From: Chrysophaeum taylorii
Lineage: Eukaryota; Sar; Pelagophyceae; Pelagomonadales; Pelagomonadaceae
Assembly: GCA_029834535.1 (NCBI GenBank)
Contig: JAQMWT010000318.1
Location: forward strand, 62,001 to 126,000
Length of the DNA stretch: 64,000 nt
Direction: 5' to 3'
In this document: positions 32,192 through 43,747 of the stretch, in pieces
How the letters are laid out: each line of letters begins with the position of its first letter
Numbering within the stretch: the stretch's first letter is position 1
Notes under the pieces: model-generated
The model's database searches: none
The model's input: only the letters and a program-made list of their open reading frames with translations
Told to the model about the DNA's origin: nothing
Program-made: the position numbers and the translations under genes

Positions 32192-32663
32192 TTTAGAGTT
32201 TACGCTTATTATTAAAGTTATTATTCCCGATTAATAATAAACTTTGCCAAGACTCGAAAAAAAAAACACGGTGTTAGGTTGCCGTTCTCCCGCCACACAA
32301 TCAATCACTAACGACTTCCTTGCCTAATCCTCGCAACTTGAGGATCGGGTGTTGCTTAATGATTAAGATACGAGAGTTAGGATATTTTGATTTAGAGTTA
32401 GTACCCCCCTATCCTAGGGTTTGCTCTCTCTTATTCTAGCATTAAAATTCAGAAAAACGCTGCTGACTTATTCAACACCGTCCTGTCCTCGTTGTTAGAG
32501 ACAGGACAAGGGCAGCGCTACCACTGTTCTCACTCTGCTGAAGGGCAGCACAGTTGAAATTACTGTTCTCTAGGTATACAGGCACCAGTCCGGTATTATC
32601 AGCAGAGTACAAGGATTTCCAGTCGAGTTTTTCGCTCTCTAACCTTCCTGAACCAAAACAAAG
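32192..32663. other. Spacer with a short segment shared with 46264-46335
   Basis: The segment 32518-32573 (TACCACTGTTCTCAC..CTCTGCTGAAGGG..AGCACAGTTG) recurs at 46277-46326 with few changes. The rest is AT-rich and I see no gene. Confidence 0.55.
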
Positions 32664-33197
32664 ATGCCGACCAATCAAGAACTCGAAAGGGAGATATAGC
32701 AAAATGCTCAAGCATTGAAAGATCAAGAAGCTCGCTTAGAGGCAAAGCATCAAAGGGAATTGCGAGCACAAGCGCCCAAGCCAACGAGGCAAAGCATCAA
32801 AGGGAATTGCGAGCACAAGCGCTCAAGCCAACGAGGCAAAGCATCAAAGGGAATTGCGAGCACAAGCGCTCAAGCCAACGAGGTAAAGCATCAAAGGGAA
32901 TTGCGAGCACAAGCGCTCAAGCCAACGACGCTCGCTTCCAAAGCAATCGAAGCAAGATTCAACGCTATGCAGACACCACCTGCCGTCGCCGCAGCGACTG
33001 CTCCCCCCACTCCAGCTCAACAAGACCCCAAGAACAAGGCCAGCACCTTCGGTGACCCACCCACCAAGCTCTGCCCTCTCAAGTCCATGGACGGACGGCG
33101 CTCAAGTCAGTCACCCCCAAATGTAAATGCTGCTCTCGTTTCGCGTTATGCCGTTTTTCGTCGAACACCTCATGCCCGAAACCGGCATGAACTTATT
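32664..33197 (+). pseudogene. Gag-like relic with expanded 47-bp repeat
   Basis: Starts MPTNQELEREI then a stop. It continues as a charged, coiled-coil-like segment (QNAQALKDQEARLEAKHQRELRAQ), then a Pro/Ala-rich linker (about 32960-33050). A short acidic/coiled-coil start followed by such a linker is typical of LTR-element Gag N-termini, but no zinc knuckle or pol follows, so this is inference. Four copies of a 47-bp repeat have expanded inside and destroy the frame. Confidence 0.4.
32741..32928. repeat. 47-bp minisatellite, four copies
   Basis: The unit starts GGCAAAGCATCAAAGGGAAT, then TGCGAGCACAAGCGCTCAAG, then CCAACGA. Starts are at 32741, 32788, 32835 and 32882. Since 47 is not a multiple of three, each added unit shifts the frame. 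Confidence 0.95.
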
Positions 33198-33258
33198 GGG
33201 ACCAGGTGAACTTACTTGCTGGGGCGGTTAGAGATTGGGACTAGGTGAACTTCACTTG
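33198..33258 (+). mobile_element. Helitron family terminal fragment, copy E
   Basis: Two units of the AGGTGAACTTACTGG/GAGATTGGGACT array followed by CACTTG, in the opposite orientation to copies A-D. No helicase sequence. Confidence 0.7.
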
Positions 33259-33384
33259 TCTTAACCCTAATGATTAACCATTCTCTTTTTTGTCGTCGAA
33301 TTTTGAAGAACAAGAGGGTTAGTATTACACTCTTAAACTTGAGGTTCAACATTTGACGTGGCCTTATTTATTACCCTAGGAGGG

Positions 33385-34062
33385 ATGATCTTCTTCATCG
33401 CGTGGTGGTCGGCCTCCGCTGGGCTCAGCACGAACCCCGAGGTCCTGAAGCGCATTCGGGAAATAAGAAAGGAGGAGAGCGTCGTCATCCCGGAGATCGA
33501 GGCGACGCTCCTCACCGAGGAGAGCCTCGCGTACTTTTTTGACCGTTTGGCGATCAAGAACGTCGTTCCTCTGCCCTTCGAGTACCGGAACTTTCATGTT
33601 CCGTTCCGGTCCGTCGACTGCGTCGCCGCCGAGGCCCTGAATCTCGATTCCCCCCGGAAGCTTTCGGAGTTGTTCACGCTTCCGGCGCTGACCCGCGCGT
33701 GCGCGATCGCGGCTGGCCACGAAATCTTAAAAACGCCATACTTCAGCGTCGAGTCCGAATGGTTTCGACGCTTAGGATTTCCGTGGGAACTCGAGGATCA
33801 TCCGGTTCCCAAAACAAAATCTTCGGAGTACGACCGAAGAAAAGCGGAATCGGAAGCGCACGAGCGATTGGTTGCCGTCGCGTGCGACGCTTTTGACTCT
33901 TACGTTCCGCGGAGAACGGAATTCGACGACGACGCGGCCTTAACCGACGACGGCGCGAGCTTATTCGGGAACATGGTCTACAAGAACGACAAGTACCACA
34001 AACCCCTCGGCACGCCGCGCGAGCAAAACCCCTACGTCGGTTCCCCCTTCTTCCGGACCTAG
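33385..34062 (+). CDS. Hypothetical protein, N-terminal membrane segment
   Basis: Intact 225-codon frame from the ATG at 33385; the frame is open upstream only from a GTG. Residues 1-16 are hydrophobic and aromatic (MIFFIAWWSASAGLST), a signal anchor or signal peptide. The rest is soluble and charged, with balanced composition and no low-complexity, unlike the shadow frames around it. No family is recognised. The C-terminal segment NMVYKNDKYHKP is echoed at 40830-40855 as MIYKNDKYHRA, with a nearly identical DNA stretch, so a paralogue or fragment once lay there. Function unknown. Confidence 0.7.
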   Translation: MIFFIAWWSASAGLSTNPEVLKRIREIRKEESVVIPEIEATLLTEESLAYFFDRLAIKNVVPLPFEYRNFHVPFRSVDCVAAEALNLDSPRKLSELFTLPALTRACAIAAGHEILKTPYFSVESEWFRRLGFPWELEDHPVPKTKSSEYDRRKAESEAHERLVAVACDAFDSYVPRRTEFDDDAALTDDGASLFGNMVYKNDKYHKPLGTPREQNPYVGSPFFRT

Positions 34063-35371
34063 TCTCTCTAACCCTTACGCCGTCCCTTGACAACGACATC
34101 TCTCCCTTACCCTTAAGCCAGTACTCGAGCTGTGCGGGGTCCTGGACTTCTATATCGTCGTGCTGGGGTCATGATTCTATGACTCCCTGCCCATTTCGAC
34201 GACGGCGAGACAGAGTTATTTATTTATTTATTTATTTATTTATGTGGCTACTACTCTGTTGCTCCATCCGCTTCTCAGCACGACTTCCCGGCTTCCCAAG
34301 GAGTGCCCTCGTACTAGATCTACGACCACGACCTTCGTCTGTCCTTCCCTTCGCACGTCTCTGCTTCATGACTTTGTAGTTCGCGGTCCTTGTAAGCGCC
34401 GCCGCCGGCGGCGGCGCTTATTGACATCCATCCTTGTTGCTCTTGTGACGTCGATGCTGATGACGCGTAGTTATTACCTCGTGTTCTCGCGACTGTCATT
34501 TGGCCGGACCAAATTGTTGAGGCCTGTTTCTTAGGGAGGTCTGGCATCATGCTGCAACCGTCGTTTGGCGTCGTGTCTTCTTCTTCTTCACCACGCCTGC
34601 TGCTACTCTTCTTCTTCTTCTTCTTTCCCCTTGCCCTCTTTGAGCTCACTCCTTCCTACCTTTGCCTCTGATGAAAGTTTGCGTTCTTGCTTCATCCTTG
34701 TTTCCCCCTGCGCGCGCATATCCTTTGTATTCTTGCTGCTTCCTTGCCCTCAGCCATTGTTAAGCCTGGAAAAGCTGCAAACCACAATAATAATAAATTA
34801 GGTGGAGAGTGTTGCTTTGTGTGTGTGTTCTGTCTTTAAACGTAACCGATTGTATGCTCGTATATATGCGCGCCATGGAGTATTTTGGGAATGTCTACTT
34901 GAATTGACGCGACGCTCAACAATGATGTGTGCCGAACCCCGCTCTTGAAGTATAGAGCACCAATCTCGTAACCAGTGCTAGCTGCATTGCACTCGAATCA
35001 CCGTTCATGCCGAGACTGTTTATGCATCTTGCCAATTTTCTCGAGTGGCAAGAACGTGGCTTAACTTCATCTCACAATTTGCCTCCTCAGTATCAGAGTT
35101 GGCAATATACCACTGCGTGCTCTACAAGAATAAAGTTTGTGTTGTTCGTCCCAAAATCTCAAGAAAGGAGTTCGCGTTTTAAATGCCTCCTGTCCTCGTG
35201 ATCTCGCCTTTGACGGCAAAATCTACGCACCAGTATCCTTCTTTGCCTTATCACATGCTGACTGACTGACAAGAATAAAATACTACTTATTGTATATTTT
35301 ATTCTTTAACCACGAATCGGTTAATAAACCGGGCCCTCGCGGCCTGGCCAGCCATAAAAAAAGTGTATAAC
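34063..35371. other. Unassigned, with (TTTA)n and a 28-bp palindrome
   Basis: (TTTA)n at 34213-34243; palindrome at 34393-34420; CTT runs at 34578-34624; (GT)n at 34820-34832. The stretch AGGTGGAGAGTGTTGCTTTG at 34801-34819 looks like a purine tract followed by a TGTTG LTR start, but no matching LTR or Copia domain is found. No gene seen. Confidence 0.35.
34393..34420. repeat. 28-bp perfect palindrome, GCC/GGC
   Basis: TAAGCGCCGCCGCC is followed at once by its exact reverse complement with no spacer. It can extrude as a cruciform or form a very stable RNA hairpin. Confidence 0.95.
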
Positions 35372-38300
35372 CAGCGTTGGGAATTCACTTCAGCAAGTGA
35401 ACGTGAACCACTTGCCACGCTAGATATTGGTGAAGTGATTTGAAGCGAACGCGTCACCCTACGTGGTTAAAGTGAGCCATTGTGAAGTGAACGCCACTTT
35501 TTTTTTTTAATTGGAACGCGAGCGCCGGTCCCTGCCGTGCTCCGTCAGTTCCGTGCCCCCCGCGCGCTATTGCCTCCTAGGTCTGGTGCTCGTAGATTCC
35601 TTCGCGTTAAATTCGGGGCGAAGGAGGAGTTAGTTACCGTGGATGGGGTTCAGTGTTTCTTACTTTAGGTGATGTGGACGAACGAACGAACGACCTCGGT
35701 ATCTTCTTCTGGTTTTTCCTCATCAACCTCCGTCTCCAAAGAGCCTTCGGGGAAGGAATCATGGTGCTCTCGGCGTTTTTGGAAAACTCGGTCTCGTGTC
35801 ACACGAGGTCCCCGTACTTAAAATCCGGGCATCTTCTTCTTGTTCATGCGCAGTAGGCCAACTTTGTCCGTCTCGTCCGCGCCGAGTAACGTGTTTCTCT
35901 CCCTCGGTCAGGACAAGATTTCCAATGCTCAGGCAGCGCTCACAGTAGTAGCTCTGCTGCGCGCCGTGTGTACTGCCAATTGAAAAAACCCTTAGATGAG
36001 GCTCTCGCCATGTCCGGAAGGAAGGAACCCATACTGCTCCTTGGTGAGAAGTCGATACAGCTTTCCAACGTCGAGCACAGCAGCCAGATCGGTGAAGCCG
36101 ACTTCATCCTTCTTCTCAAGTTCAGGATAATGCTCTTTCCAGTCGAGCGATCTCGACAGCCTGATGATCCATTGAGTGAAGACCTGTTCAAACTCCTCCA
36201 CATTGAAAAAATCGGGCATCTGGTTCTCAGCCATAGCAAAAGAAGGCACGTCGCCACTAATGTCGTCGTCGTCCCAAGCGTCGTCGGGTGCGTCGAGTGC
36301 CGCCAAGAGACTGCGGGCAGGCGCAGCCTCGGAGGGCGGTGCAGACTCGGAGGAGGAAGTCTTTGCCTTTTCGTGGTGGAATGCAGTCCGTGCGTAAATC
36401 ACATATTCTTCCTTGAGCAACTTCCTGGCCTGAGCTCTCTGATTGGAGGACGACAGGTTCCGGCAGTTGATAGTCCGAAAGTCAAGAATGAAGGCAATCA
36501 GCTCGCGATCGTTGAATTCGTAGTCGAGGTGACGCACGTAGTTTTCATTATTCCCGCAAAACCGACGCTCACATTCGAGAATAATAGCCCGTTCAAGACA
36601 GATTTTGCCGGTCTCGCCGAGGTCGTCAACATCGACAGTCTTACGTGGCAAGGATTTCGCTGTTATGTTCGGGAGATCAATGACTTCTAGCGTCCCAGCT
36701 CAATCGCAGAGACTCGATCATGTTGCGCTTGATCAATGCGGCGCACGCCCCCTTACATGGTATAAGTGTTCATGTTGCTCGAAAACAACGGCCACGTCCA
36801 TTATTTCAAAACTCGCCTCGAATTCAGCCATCGCCACCCGTTGCTTATCACTTATTGTCCAGGGTAGTCCAATGTTGGTAGCCGTGTACAGTTTGAGCAC
36901 GTGGTGTATACGCAGCAAGGAAAGAATAAGTTGGTATCGCGCCCGGAACCTCGCTTATTGAGGTCGAGCTTGAGCTTCGGCGATTTATTTCCCCGGCTGT
37001 AAAGGCAAAAACGCATGCAGATCCTTCAAACGTGTGCCGCCGTAAGAAAAGTACTTGGCTCCATCGTGGCCACCACTGTTCAGCAGCTCCTGGCCAGCTG
37101 GGAATGGATTGATCACCTGCTTGCCTCTGGATCGTGTCAAGTCGCCACATGCCGCTTCCGAGATTTTTGAGATATCATGCATGTCACACACGCTTCGACC
37201 TCAACAAAAAATTCTTCGGCGACGCCAATTTGGGAGCCCGGTCTCTTGAACGATGGTTGCGGCCGCCAAATCGATATCGATTCCCGCACGCTCCGCGACC
37301 ACAGAACGGAGCAGAGAAGCCGTGCCGGAATCGGTTCCGTCGTCGTCAGCTGGAACGAGGCCCACGCGGGAACACCGTCTCAACGCCACTCCAATCGGGC
37401 CAGATGAAGGATAGGCCAATGGCCTGTCGCTTGAACTTCTTATCCTTGAGTGTCCCGCCGCCGTCATGTAGCACCTGGGCGAATGGATCGCCGAAAGCCG
37501 CTTCATAACACTCCGTAACGACGTGCTTCAAGATTCGAACAACAAAACAACGATATTCGGCGTCCACCCATTCATCAAACAGCGCCTTTCGAGTCATGAA
37601 CGGGCACTTGACTTTCCCGCCGCCACTGCCGCGGTAATAATACGCCGCCTCAATTAGGTTGCGATGATCTTCGTCGTCAGTCAAAGGTGCGCTTGGAAAA
37701 AATCCGCTGCGACGTGTACACGTAGTGCCGAGCCGAGAACGCTATCATCAGGGAAGAGTGCTTTTTTTGCCTGGCTGGGCATGGCCATGAAGAAACTCGT
37801 AATATCCGATTTACCCTTCGAGGCTGCCACAACAACGCCCACGGCCGTCATAAAAAACGCCCTCCTTTTCTTGGTCTGTCTTCTGTTTTTTGGTGAGCTG
37901 TTGACGTCCCAGCTCGTCGAATCCTCCTCCGGATGCGCAGACTTGAAGTGGGCGAGAGCCCTGGTCGTCTGCCACGTGCCTTTCTTGAGGTCTCTCGTCA
38001 CCACCTTCAGGCGCTCCCAGCACCGGATACACTCATGCGTCGTCGCCTTCCCACTGGTCAGTCAACGCGGTGGTCAGGATGATTTTCCTTCGGTCGACGC
38101 ACGCAGTCCCACCACCACACCTTGGAAAAAAAAACCTGGTTGTTAATCGTCCACTTTTGGTGCCGGGCGTGTTTTCCACGTCACAACATCGACGTCGCAA
38201 TCGGGTCGTTGTTGTGAACTTCCTCCTTCTGTTAACACCGCGTTTAAATTCCTCCTCATCATCAACATTATCCTCCACCTCCAGGTAGCGTGGCTCGACT

Positions 38301-38430
38301 TGGCTCATCAGACGGGGTCAGGGTCAGGCCGTCAGCCAAAGTGAATGAACGTGAAGTGAACATTGGACTTCGGACACGAAAAATGTTCGGTGAAGTGAAG
38401 TGAAGTGAGCCAAGTGAACTCCCAACGCTG
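35372..38430 (-). mobile_element. hAT superfamily DNA transposon, 3059 bp, with TIRs and 8-bp target site
   Basis: The ends are inverted repeats starting CAGCGTTGGGA(A/G)TTCACTT. They are flanked by TGTATAAC (35364-35371) and CGTATAAC (38431-38438), an 8-bp duplication with one difference. Both subterminal regions carry repeated GAAGTGAA/AAGTGAAC words (35390-35510 and 38340-38420), likely transposase-binding sites. The CAGNG start and 8-bp duplication are hAT hallmarks. One degenerate transposase gene lies inside on the minus strand. Confidence 0.92.
35992..38290 (-). pseudogene. hAT transposase with BED-type zinc finger, frameshifted
   Basis: Read on the minus strand: an acidic start (EVEDNVDDEEEFKRG, about 38240-38290). 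Then comes a BED-like finger with CIRCW (about 38020-38035) and HFKSAH (about 37935-37955), separated by TWQTTRAL. Then a DNA-binding or core region (AAYYYRGSGGGKVKCPF; KKFKRQAIGLSFIWPDW; about 37380-37660), the segment CDMHDISK...LTRSRGK..NPFPAG (about 37090-37185) and VAMAEFEASFEIMDVAVVFEQ (about 36780-36850). The 220-codon C-terminal part (35992-36651) is open. The CDMHD/NPFP/AEFE series is typical of hAT-like transposases common in oomycetes. Frame changes near 38030, 37680, 37370, 37200, 36960 and 36700; some could be introns, but most look like decay. Confidence 0.75.
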
Positions 38431-40820
38431 CGTATAACCGACACTATCGCCCCAACAAAAAAAATGTCTCGGGCGATAATGTTGATTTCGCTTGATTATT
38501 ATTATTATGAGACTGCCATGTTGTTGCTAACTAAAGCAGCAGCAATTTAACGCATTAGCCTATAATACGTGCATGTCTTCATTGAATGTGTGCCATCTTT
38601 TAGGCATCTTTCTTATCAACATAAAAACATTGATGAATCCAATCGTCGTAAAAAGATATACGAGGGAATCCATAAACATTTCGCCAACAACACGAGCAGC
38701 ACGCGCCGCGATTTATTTTTGACCGAATGGTGTGTACTTTATGATACTCGCTCCCGGGATCGTGGTGAGTCTGACGCCAACTTTGTGCCATCCGTCTAAA
38801 TCTATTGAATTCGTTCGCCCTGGATTTCTATAACTCGATATCTTAAAATAGTGCAACCACCTGTCTCCCTATGTTGTTGAAGAGTAAAGTGAGTTGGATC
38901 ACACGGCACAAGTTTTCGCGACACTTACTTCAGCACTCACTGCTTCGTTTAGTAACTCGAGGCGCCTTCGTGACGCTGAAAAATAGTAGTAATCGCTTTT
39001 TTGCTCTTAGTGACTTGAGCTATTACCGTGATGGCTAGGGAATCGTTTCCCCGTGGCTCTGGTCAATCCAACGACAAACCCGTTTATGCGCGCGCCACCC
39101 TCTGCTGTTATATCGTGCTAAACACGAGGAGCAGTACAAAAAGCCATGCAGCTCGCAACAGTATTTCACAGCTCCACGAGAACAAGTCTCTTTTTTGCTT
39201 TCTCATCAAATATCATCGCTACGCGTTCTTCCGACAACATATCATCCATGAAGTGTGCGCGCCTCTCACGAAGCGTCGTTAAACTACGGAGCAAACCAAG
39301 CTCCTAACCCCGGTCTTTACCCCGATGGTGCTGCTGCCGCGAACGTCCCTTTGCAGAAGAAGCCATAGCTCGTCTCTCTGCGGATGAAATTTTTTTCGCT
39401 CGTCTAAGCATATTAGTGCCGCCTTGTTTGTAACGGACAGCAACAACACCCTAACTCCTCGCATCAAGAATCGAGGACTTTCGCCCTTCGGAATGGAGCA
39501 GGTCCCGGCGGCAAGAACGAACCCACACCTCCAGCGGCCTCTATCTATCATACCGAACATCTATAGTCTAGTGTAATTAATTGTATCACCAAAGCTATAG
39601 TGGCCCAACCTACGCTATGCCAGTGTCTTCTAACGTAAATTTTCCCCGAGAATGCTTTCCTATATGCGTGCGTGCGTGCGTGCGTGCGTGACCCCCACAT
39701 CCATCTTCAGCCGATTTATTTAGATTCGTCCATCACACTTTTGATGACCACAACAATGTTTTTTAATATGCGCATTGTTCCTGTCGACGTCCGCATTGCA
39801 CACCTCTAGAGTCCAAACCGGCCAAGAGCGAGCGAGCGAGTGTCTCACTCACATAATGCTCATCATCAAGGTCGTCATTATTTCGCCGTGTTAAGCTCGA
39901 CTCTGTTTCTGAATCGAAGAATCCACGGGCCTCAGCTATATATTTTCTGGTCTGCTCCCAAATGTAGTGGACATGACAAGGATATCAAGACGTCCATTCA
40001 TCTCAGCAGATCATGATGCTTACGCCTCGTATACACTCCGCGATCGCACGCCGTTGATGTTTCTTTTTTTGAAGCGCTACCACGAAAAGCGCGAACTGCT
40101 CGCCTACTATGTATACCTGATGCGGAAACTACCAGAGCGCCATTGGCTTCTACCCCTCTGCTTCTTTAAAATGCGGTAGAACAACGAAGTTGCCTCCTCC
40201 TCCTCCTCCTCCTCCTCCTCCGCAATAATTCTACTCTGCGCGACCGAATCCCCGACAAGTCTTTCTTTCTCTTTCTTTCCGCAGTAGAAAAAGGTCAGCG
40301 ACCTCTGTTATGTTGCTATGTTCCGGTTCGTCGACGACTCCTCCACAACAATCCCCTAACGACGACTAAGCCTTGGACATCAAGTTGTTGTCGAGTCTGA
40401 TGAAGCTCTCGCGAGAATGTTACGCCGATCCCCCCCCCCCCAATGTTTTAGTGTCATCTGACGCGACTTGTCGAGCTCGACAGTACTCTTTCTGTCATCA
40501 ACATACTCCTCTCGAGAGCCTCCTCTGGTCTTGCTTGCTGAGACCACAAAAGGACCATGTGTTGATTCACTCGGTTGTTGTTGACTGATTTTCCGACTCG
40601 AGATTTCCAAGCCCCGGGGGAAAGGTGCATTGCTCGCAGATATCATACCGGCAACCTCAATATACCTAATCAACATTCAAGACCTTTCAGTTCCACCCGC
40701 GTTTCCCACTCTACCCGGCTGAGCATACAGGTTTAAACCTCTTAGGCTACACTCTCAACAACCTACGTACGTCGTTGGGTTTTGACGTCACGACTCAACG
40801 TCACCGAATGCCGCCGCACA
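38431..40820. other. Unassigned, with microsatellites
   Basis: (TGCG)n at 39666-39690, (CCT)n at 40195-40221, a C-run at 40430-40441. Two small forward frames have plausible composition: about 38600-38799 (KKIYEGIHKHFANN...) and 39967-40179 (70 codons from an ATG). Neither matches a family I know, and I do not call them genes. Confidence 0.3.
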
Positions 40821-40825
40821 TGATC

Positions 40826-40856
40826 TACAAGAACGACAAGTACCACAGAGCCCGAG
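40826..40856 (+). pseudogene. Fragment similar to the C-terminal part of the 33385-34062 gene
   Basis: CATGATCTACAAGAACGACA continuing to AGTACCACA differs from 33972-34001 by one base. It encodes MIYKNDKYH against MVYKNDKYH. The similarity stops on both sides. Confidence 0.5.
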
Positions 40857-41034
40857 TGTCTGAGTCGCCCTCGGGCAGCCTCTCAGACACTCCTCTAACC
40901 TTCGCTTCTAAGTTATCGTACGTATATCCTCTTAGCTCCCTACGCGTAGTGTAGATTTCCTACTTGTATCCTAACACCGCAACTACTATGTGACGTCGCA
41001 CGTATCAACGGGGTATACACACTAATTTTCGTGC

Positions 41035-42295
41035 GTGCACAAAAAAAAAAAAACTTGTGACGTGTCCGAGGATGACGAGGAGAAGAAGTCATTTAAGCTA
41101 TCATCATCATTCACAGCTCGAATCCGCCATGACAACCCCGAGTCCCTGCGATGTCGTCAAGAGACTGGCGGTGTAGTGCTCAAGAGGAAAGGCTTCATGA
41201 AGCCTCTGTGCATGTGCTGACACTCCAAAACCGAAGGCGACGTCCCGGTCGTCGTCGATATGGTTCGCGCCATAAACACTGTCCGCCCACTCAACAAGCT
41301 GAAACGAGTGAGACACACTTCATGTACCGATGATGCGCAAGGCGGGCCTCGTCAACAAGCGCAACTTCCATGAGGTGGAATGGGGGGAATGCGATGGATT
41401 GGTCTCAACTGCTCGGGATATTTGCATAAAAAAAGAACCGGAGAGGCGCTGCACGCAGTTCGCCCCACCGAGAAGGCTGTCGGCGGCAACCTGATGATGA
41501 TGCTGAGGCCTTCGATCAATATTGAAAAAAAAAGTGCTCCCTGTTGCGGCGCGGGCTACTTTAGTAGTAGTCAAGAGACTCGGTTCGACAGTACATGGAG
41601 AGAGAGAGGCAGCGCGCCCGTTGGACTTGATGCAAGCAACGGAGCCAACACTGCTGCTGCCTTCCCCAACGAAGCGACGCAAAACGAATCATAGTGATGA
41701 CAAGTACGACGAGAATCTGCTAGATTTAGGTGACGACAACTCTCGAAGAAGAAGAAGGTCGCAACTGCTCCGCAAGCCCACGACGCACAAGTAGAAAAGG
41801 CAAAGAAGTTCCTCTCTATGCCCGGGACAGAATGATCACGTTTCGTCAAAGAAGAGAGACGGCATTCTTCGAGGCAAAAGAAGTGGACCTGCCTCAAATG
41901 TACGCTGATCCCAAGATCCTGGCAGATTACCCGACTGCGACGCTCATGTTCGAAAGTAAAGGCAGCGCGACTCAAACTGAGGCGCACGAGGAACGCGTGT
42001 TCCGATTTTTTTGGGGAAACTGACTGACTGACGAATAGCGCGCTCCGTTTTCAAGTCTCTCGCCTCGATAATTATAATTCTTGGTTCGTTTGTCGTCATC
42101 AAACACAACTACCCCATCTTCTGGAAGTACGTGCATGGCGACATTGATTACGACCGCCTGTGTGTGGGAAATCTACAAAAAGACGCCAAACACACTAGGC
42201 CGCGATCATGATTTTCCAGGCGAAGAAACTGACGTCGATGATGATGATGATGACGGCGAAGATGCGGAGGAAGAGAACGACGACGACTTCTGACG
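41035..42295 (+). pseudogene. Possible degenerate coding region, unidentified
   Basis: Several forward frames in succession look protein-like: KKKSFKLSSSFTARIRHDNP (about 41085-41145), VVVDMVRAINTVRPLNKLKR (about 41245-41305), EAKEVDLPQMYADPKILADY (about 41870-41930) and YVHGDIDYDRLCVGNLQKDA (about 42128-42187). It ends in an acidic tail (DVDDDDDDGEDAEEE). They are not in one frame. No domain is recognised. Could be one decayed gene or a spliced gene. Confidence 0.3.
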
Positions 42296-43463
42296 ACGAC
42301 GACTGAGAGGCATTAAAACAACAACACGGTATATTCATATGACCGCCATGTTCTTTTCACATGCACCTGGTGCCGCCGTGTCTCGGAACGTCGAAGACTC
42401 TAGGACATGCCGCAGCTTCTAAGACCACCACCACCCTCCCTACTACCCCCTCCCCTCGCTCTGCTCTCGCCTCACTCAACGCTCTGGCTTTGATCCTCCC
42501 CCCTTCCTTCTTTGCCAGCCCCGCCTTATCCTTAGAGTTCTTAACTCTGTAACCAACCCCTCCCCTCTTAGCAGTCGACCTTTAAATACCCCTCCCCTCC
42601 CCAAAACTGCCGCGTCCACAAATTGCGGCCTGCGGCAACGCAGTTGTACTATCAAAAAGTGAGTAAGACTTAGTGCAGAGGGCAGACAATCGTGAATGCG
42701 GACAGGCCGCGAACGCGAACTCGCCGCGAACGCGAACTCGACGCAAACGCGGACCCGAACTCGCCGCGAACGCGAACCCTGGGTTCGTTGCTTCCTTTAC
42801 AACTTTCCTTCAGAAACCCGCGCACCCCCAAAAAAAACTACCGTCGGGGTCATGATTTTCGTGCCCGATTTGACCGTCCATGCCGTTCGGCTTTCTTCCC
42901 AGGACTTTGTCGTTGTTTTGAGCTTCTTGCGGGTCGAATGGCACATCGCTCGTACGCCGCTCGCTCGCGTTTTCTCCTTCGTCGCTTATTTGAGAATAAC
43001 GGCTAGCCTTTGCCAACGACGGTTGTGTCGACGACAACTCGAGCCATGATACCGGTATGGTCTCTAGGGCATCACTATCAAGCAGCTCATACCAAGACTC
43101 GCACCCTTCACGGGTTTAGCTGTCCAGGCCGTGGACTACTCCTTTGCTTGATGGTGGAGCTTCGTTTGGCTTCACTAATTCCGAAGGTTTTATACCTCGC
43201 CGTATCCCCGGTTTCATAGGCGCCAGGCCGCACTAGTTACAGGCAGCTCATACCTCCAACGACGATGTTATAACCCTTCCTTCTCCTCCACCGACTTTTG
43301 ATCTTTAATAAATCCCAGCAAGCGAAGGCGGATCCACCGTATCTTGCTCGCTGCTATGTCCGTGGTGGTTATCGCCAAAGGCTCTAGAGCTATCTGAACT
43401 AGGGTTAGCACCCCCTATTCTAGGGTTAGTCCCCTTAGCTTTGCCACTTTTGATTTTTAAAAA
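42296..43463. other. Unassigned; GCGAACGCGAAC repeats
   Basis: 42705-42775 holds units of GCGAACGCGAACTCG followed by GGGTTCGTTGCTTCC, related to 9945-10065. CCTCTTAGCAGTCGACCTTT at 42565-42585 is a diverged copy of the satellite found near 7100. A 100-codon forward frame through the repeats is low-complexity. Confidence 0.4.
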
Positions 43464-43469
43464 GGGATC

Positions 43470-43735
43470 GGTCAAGTTTGGTCAACAAGTTTGGTCAATT
43501 TATTTCAAGTTTGCTGCTCGATTTTGATGTGTATGTTTAAGGAAAAATTCACAACAAGTTTGGTCACTTTCAATGGAAGTTTGATCAGTTAAAAGTTTGG
43601 TCACTCCTCCGAAGTTGCATTAAGTTTGATCAATCAGCCCTTCAAGTTTGATTAATAACCTTCTTGTAAGTTTGGTCACCAAGTTTTTTGATCACTACTC
43701 ATCAAACTTCCACAGTATTGACCAAACTTTGGGCT
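43470..43735. repeat. AAGTTTGGTCA array
   Basis: Irregularly spaced AAGTTTGGTCA or AAGTTTGATCA words, mostly in direct orientation, with inverted ones near 43705-43735. Clustered short words near a transposon end usually bind its transposase. Confidence 0.8.
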
Positions 43736-43747
43736 TTTAAAATCAAA

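Noticed and set aside
34801-34830. Another Copia 3' LTR (purine tract then TGTTG)
   Set aside because: No second LTR copy and no RNase H coding sequence upstream could be found.
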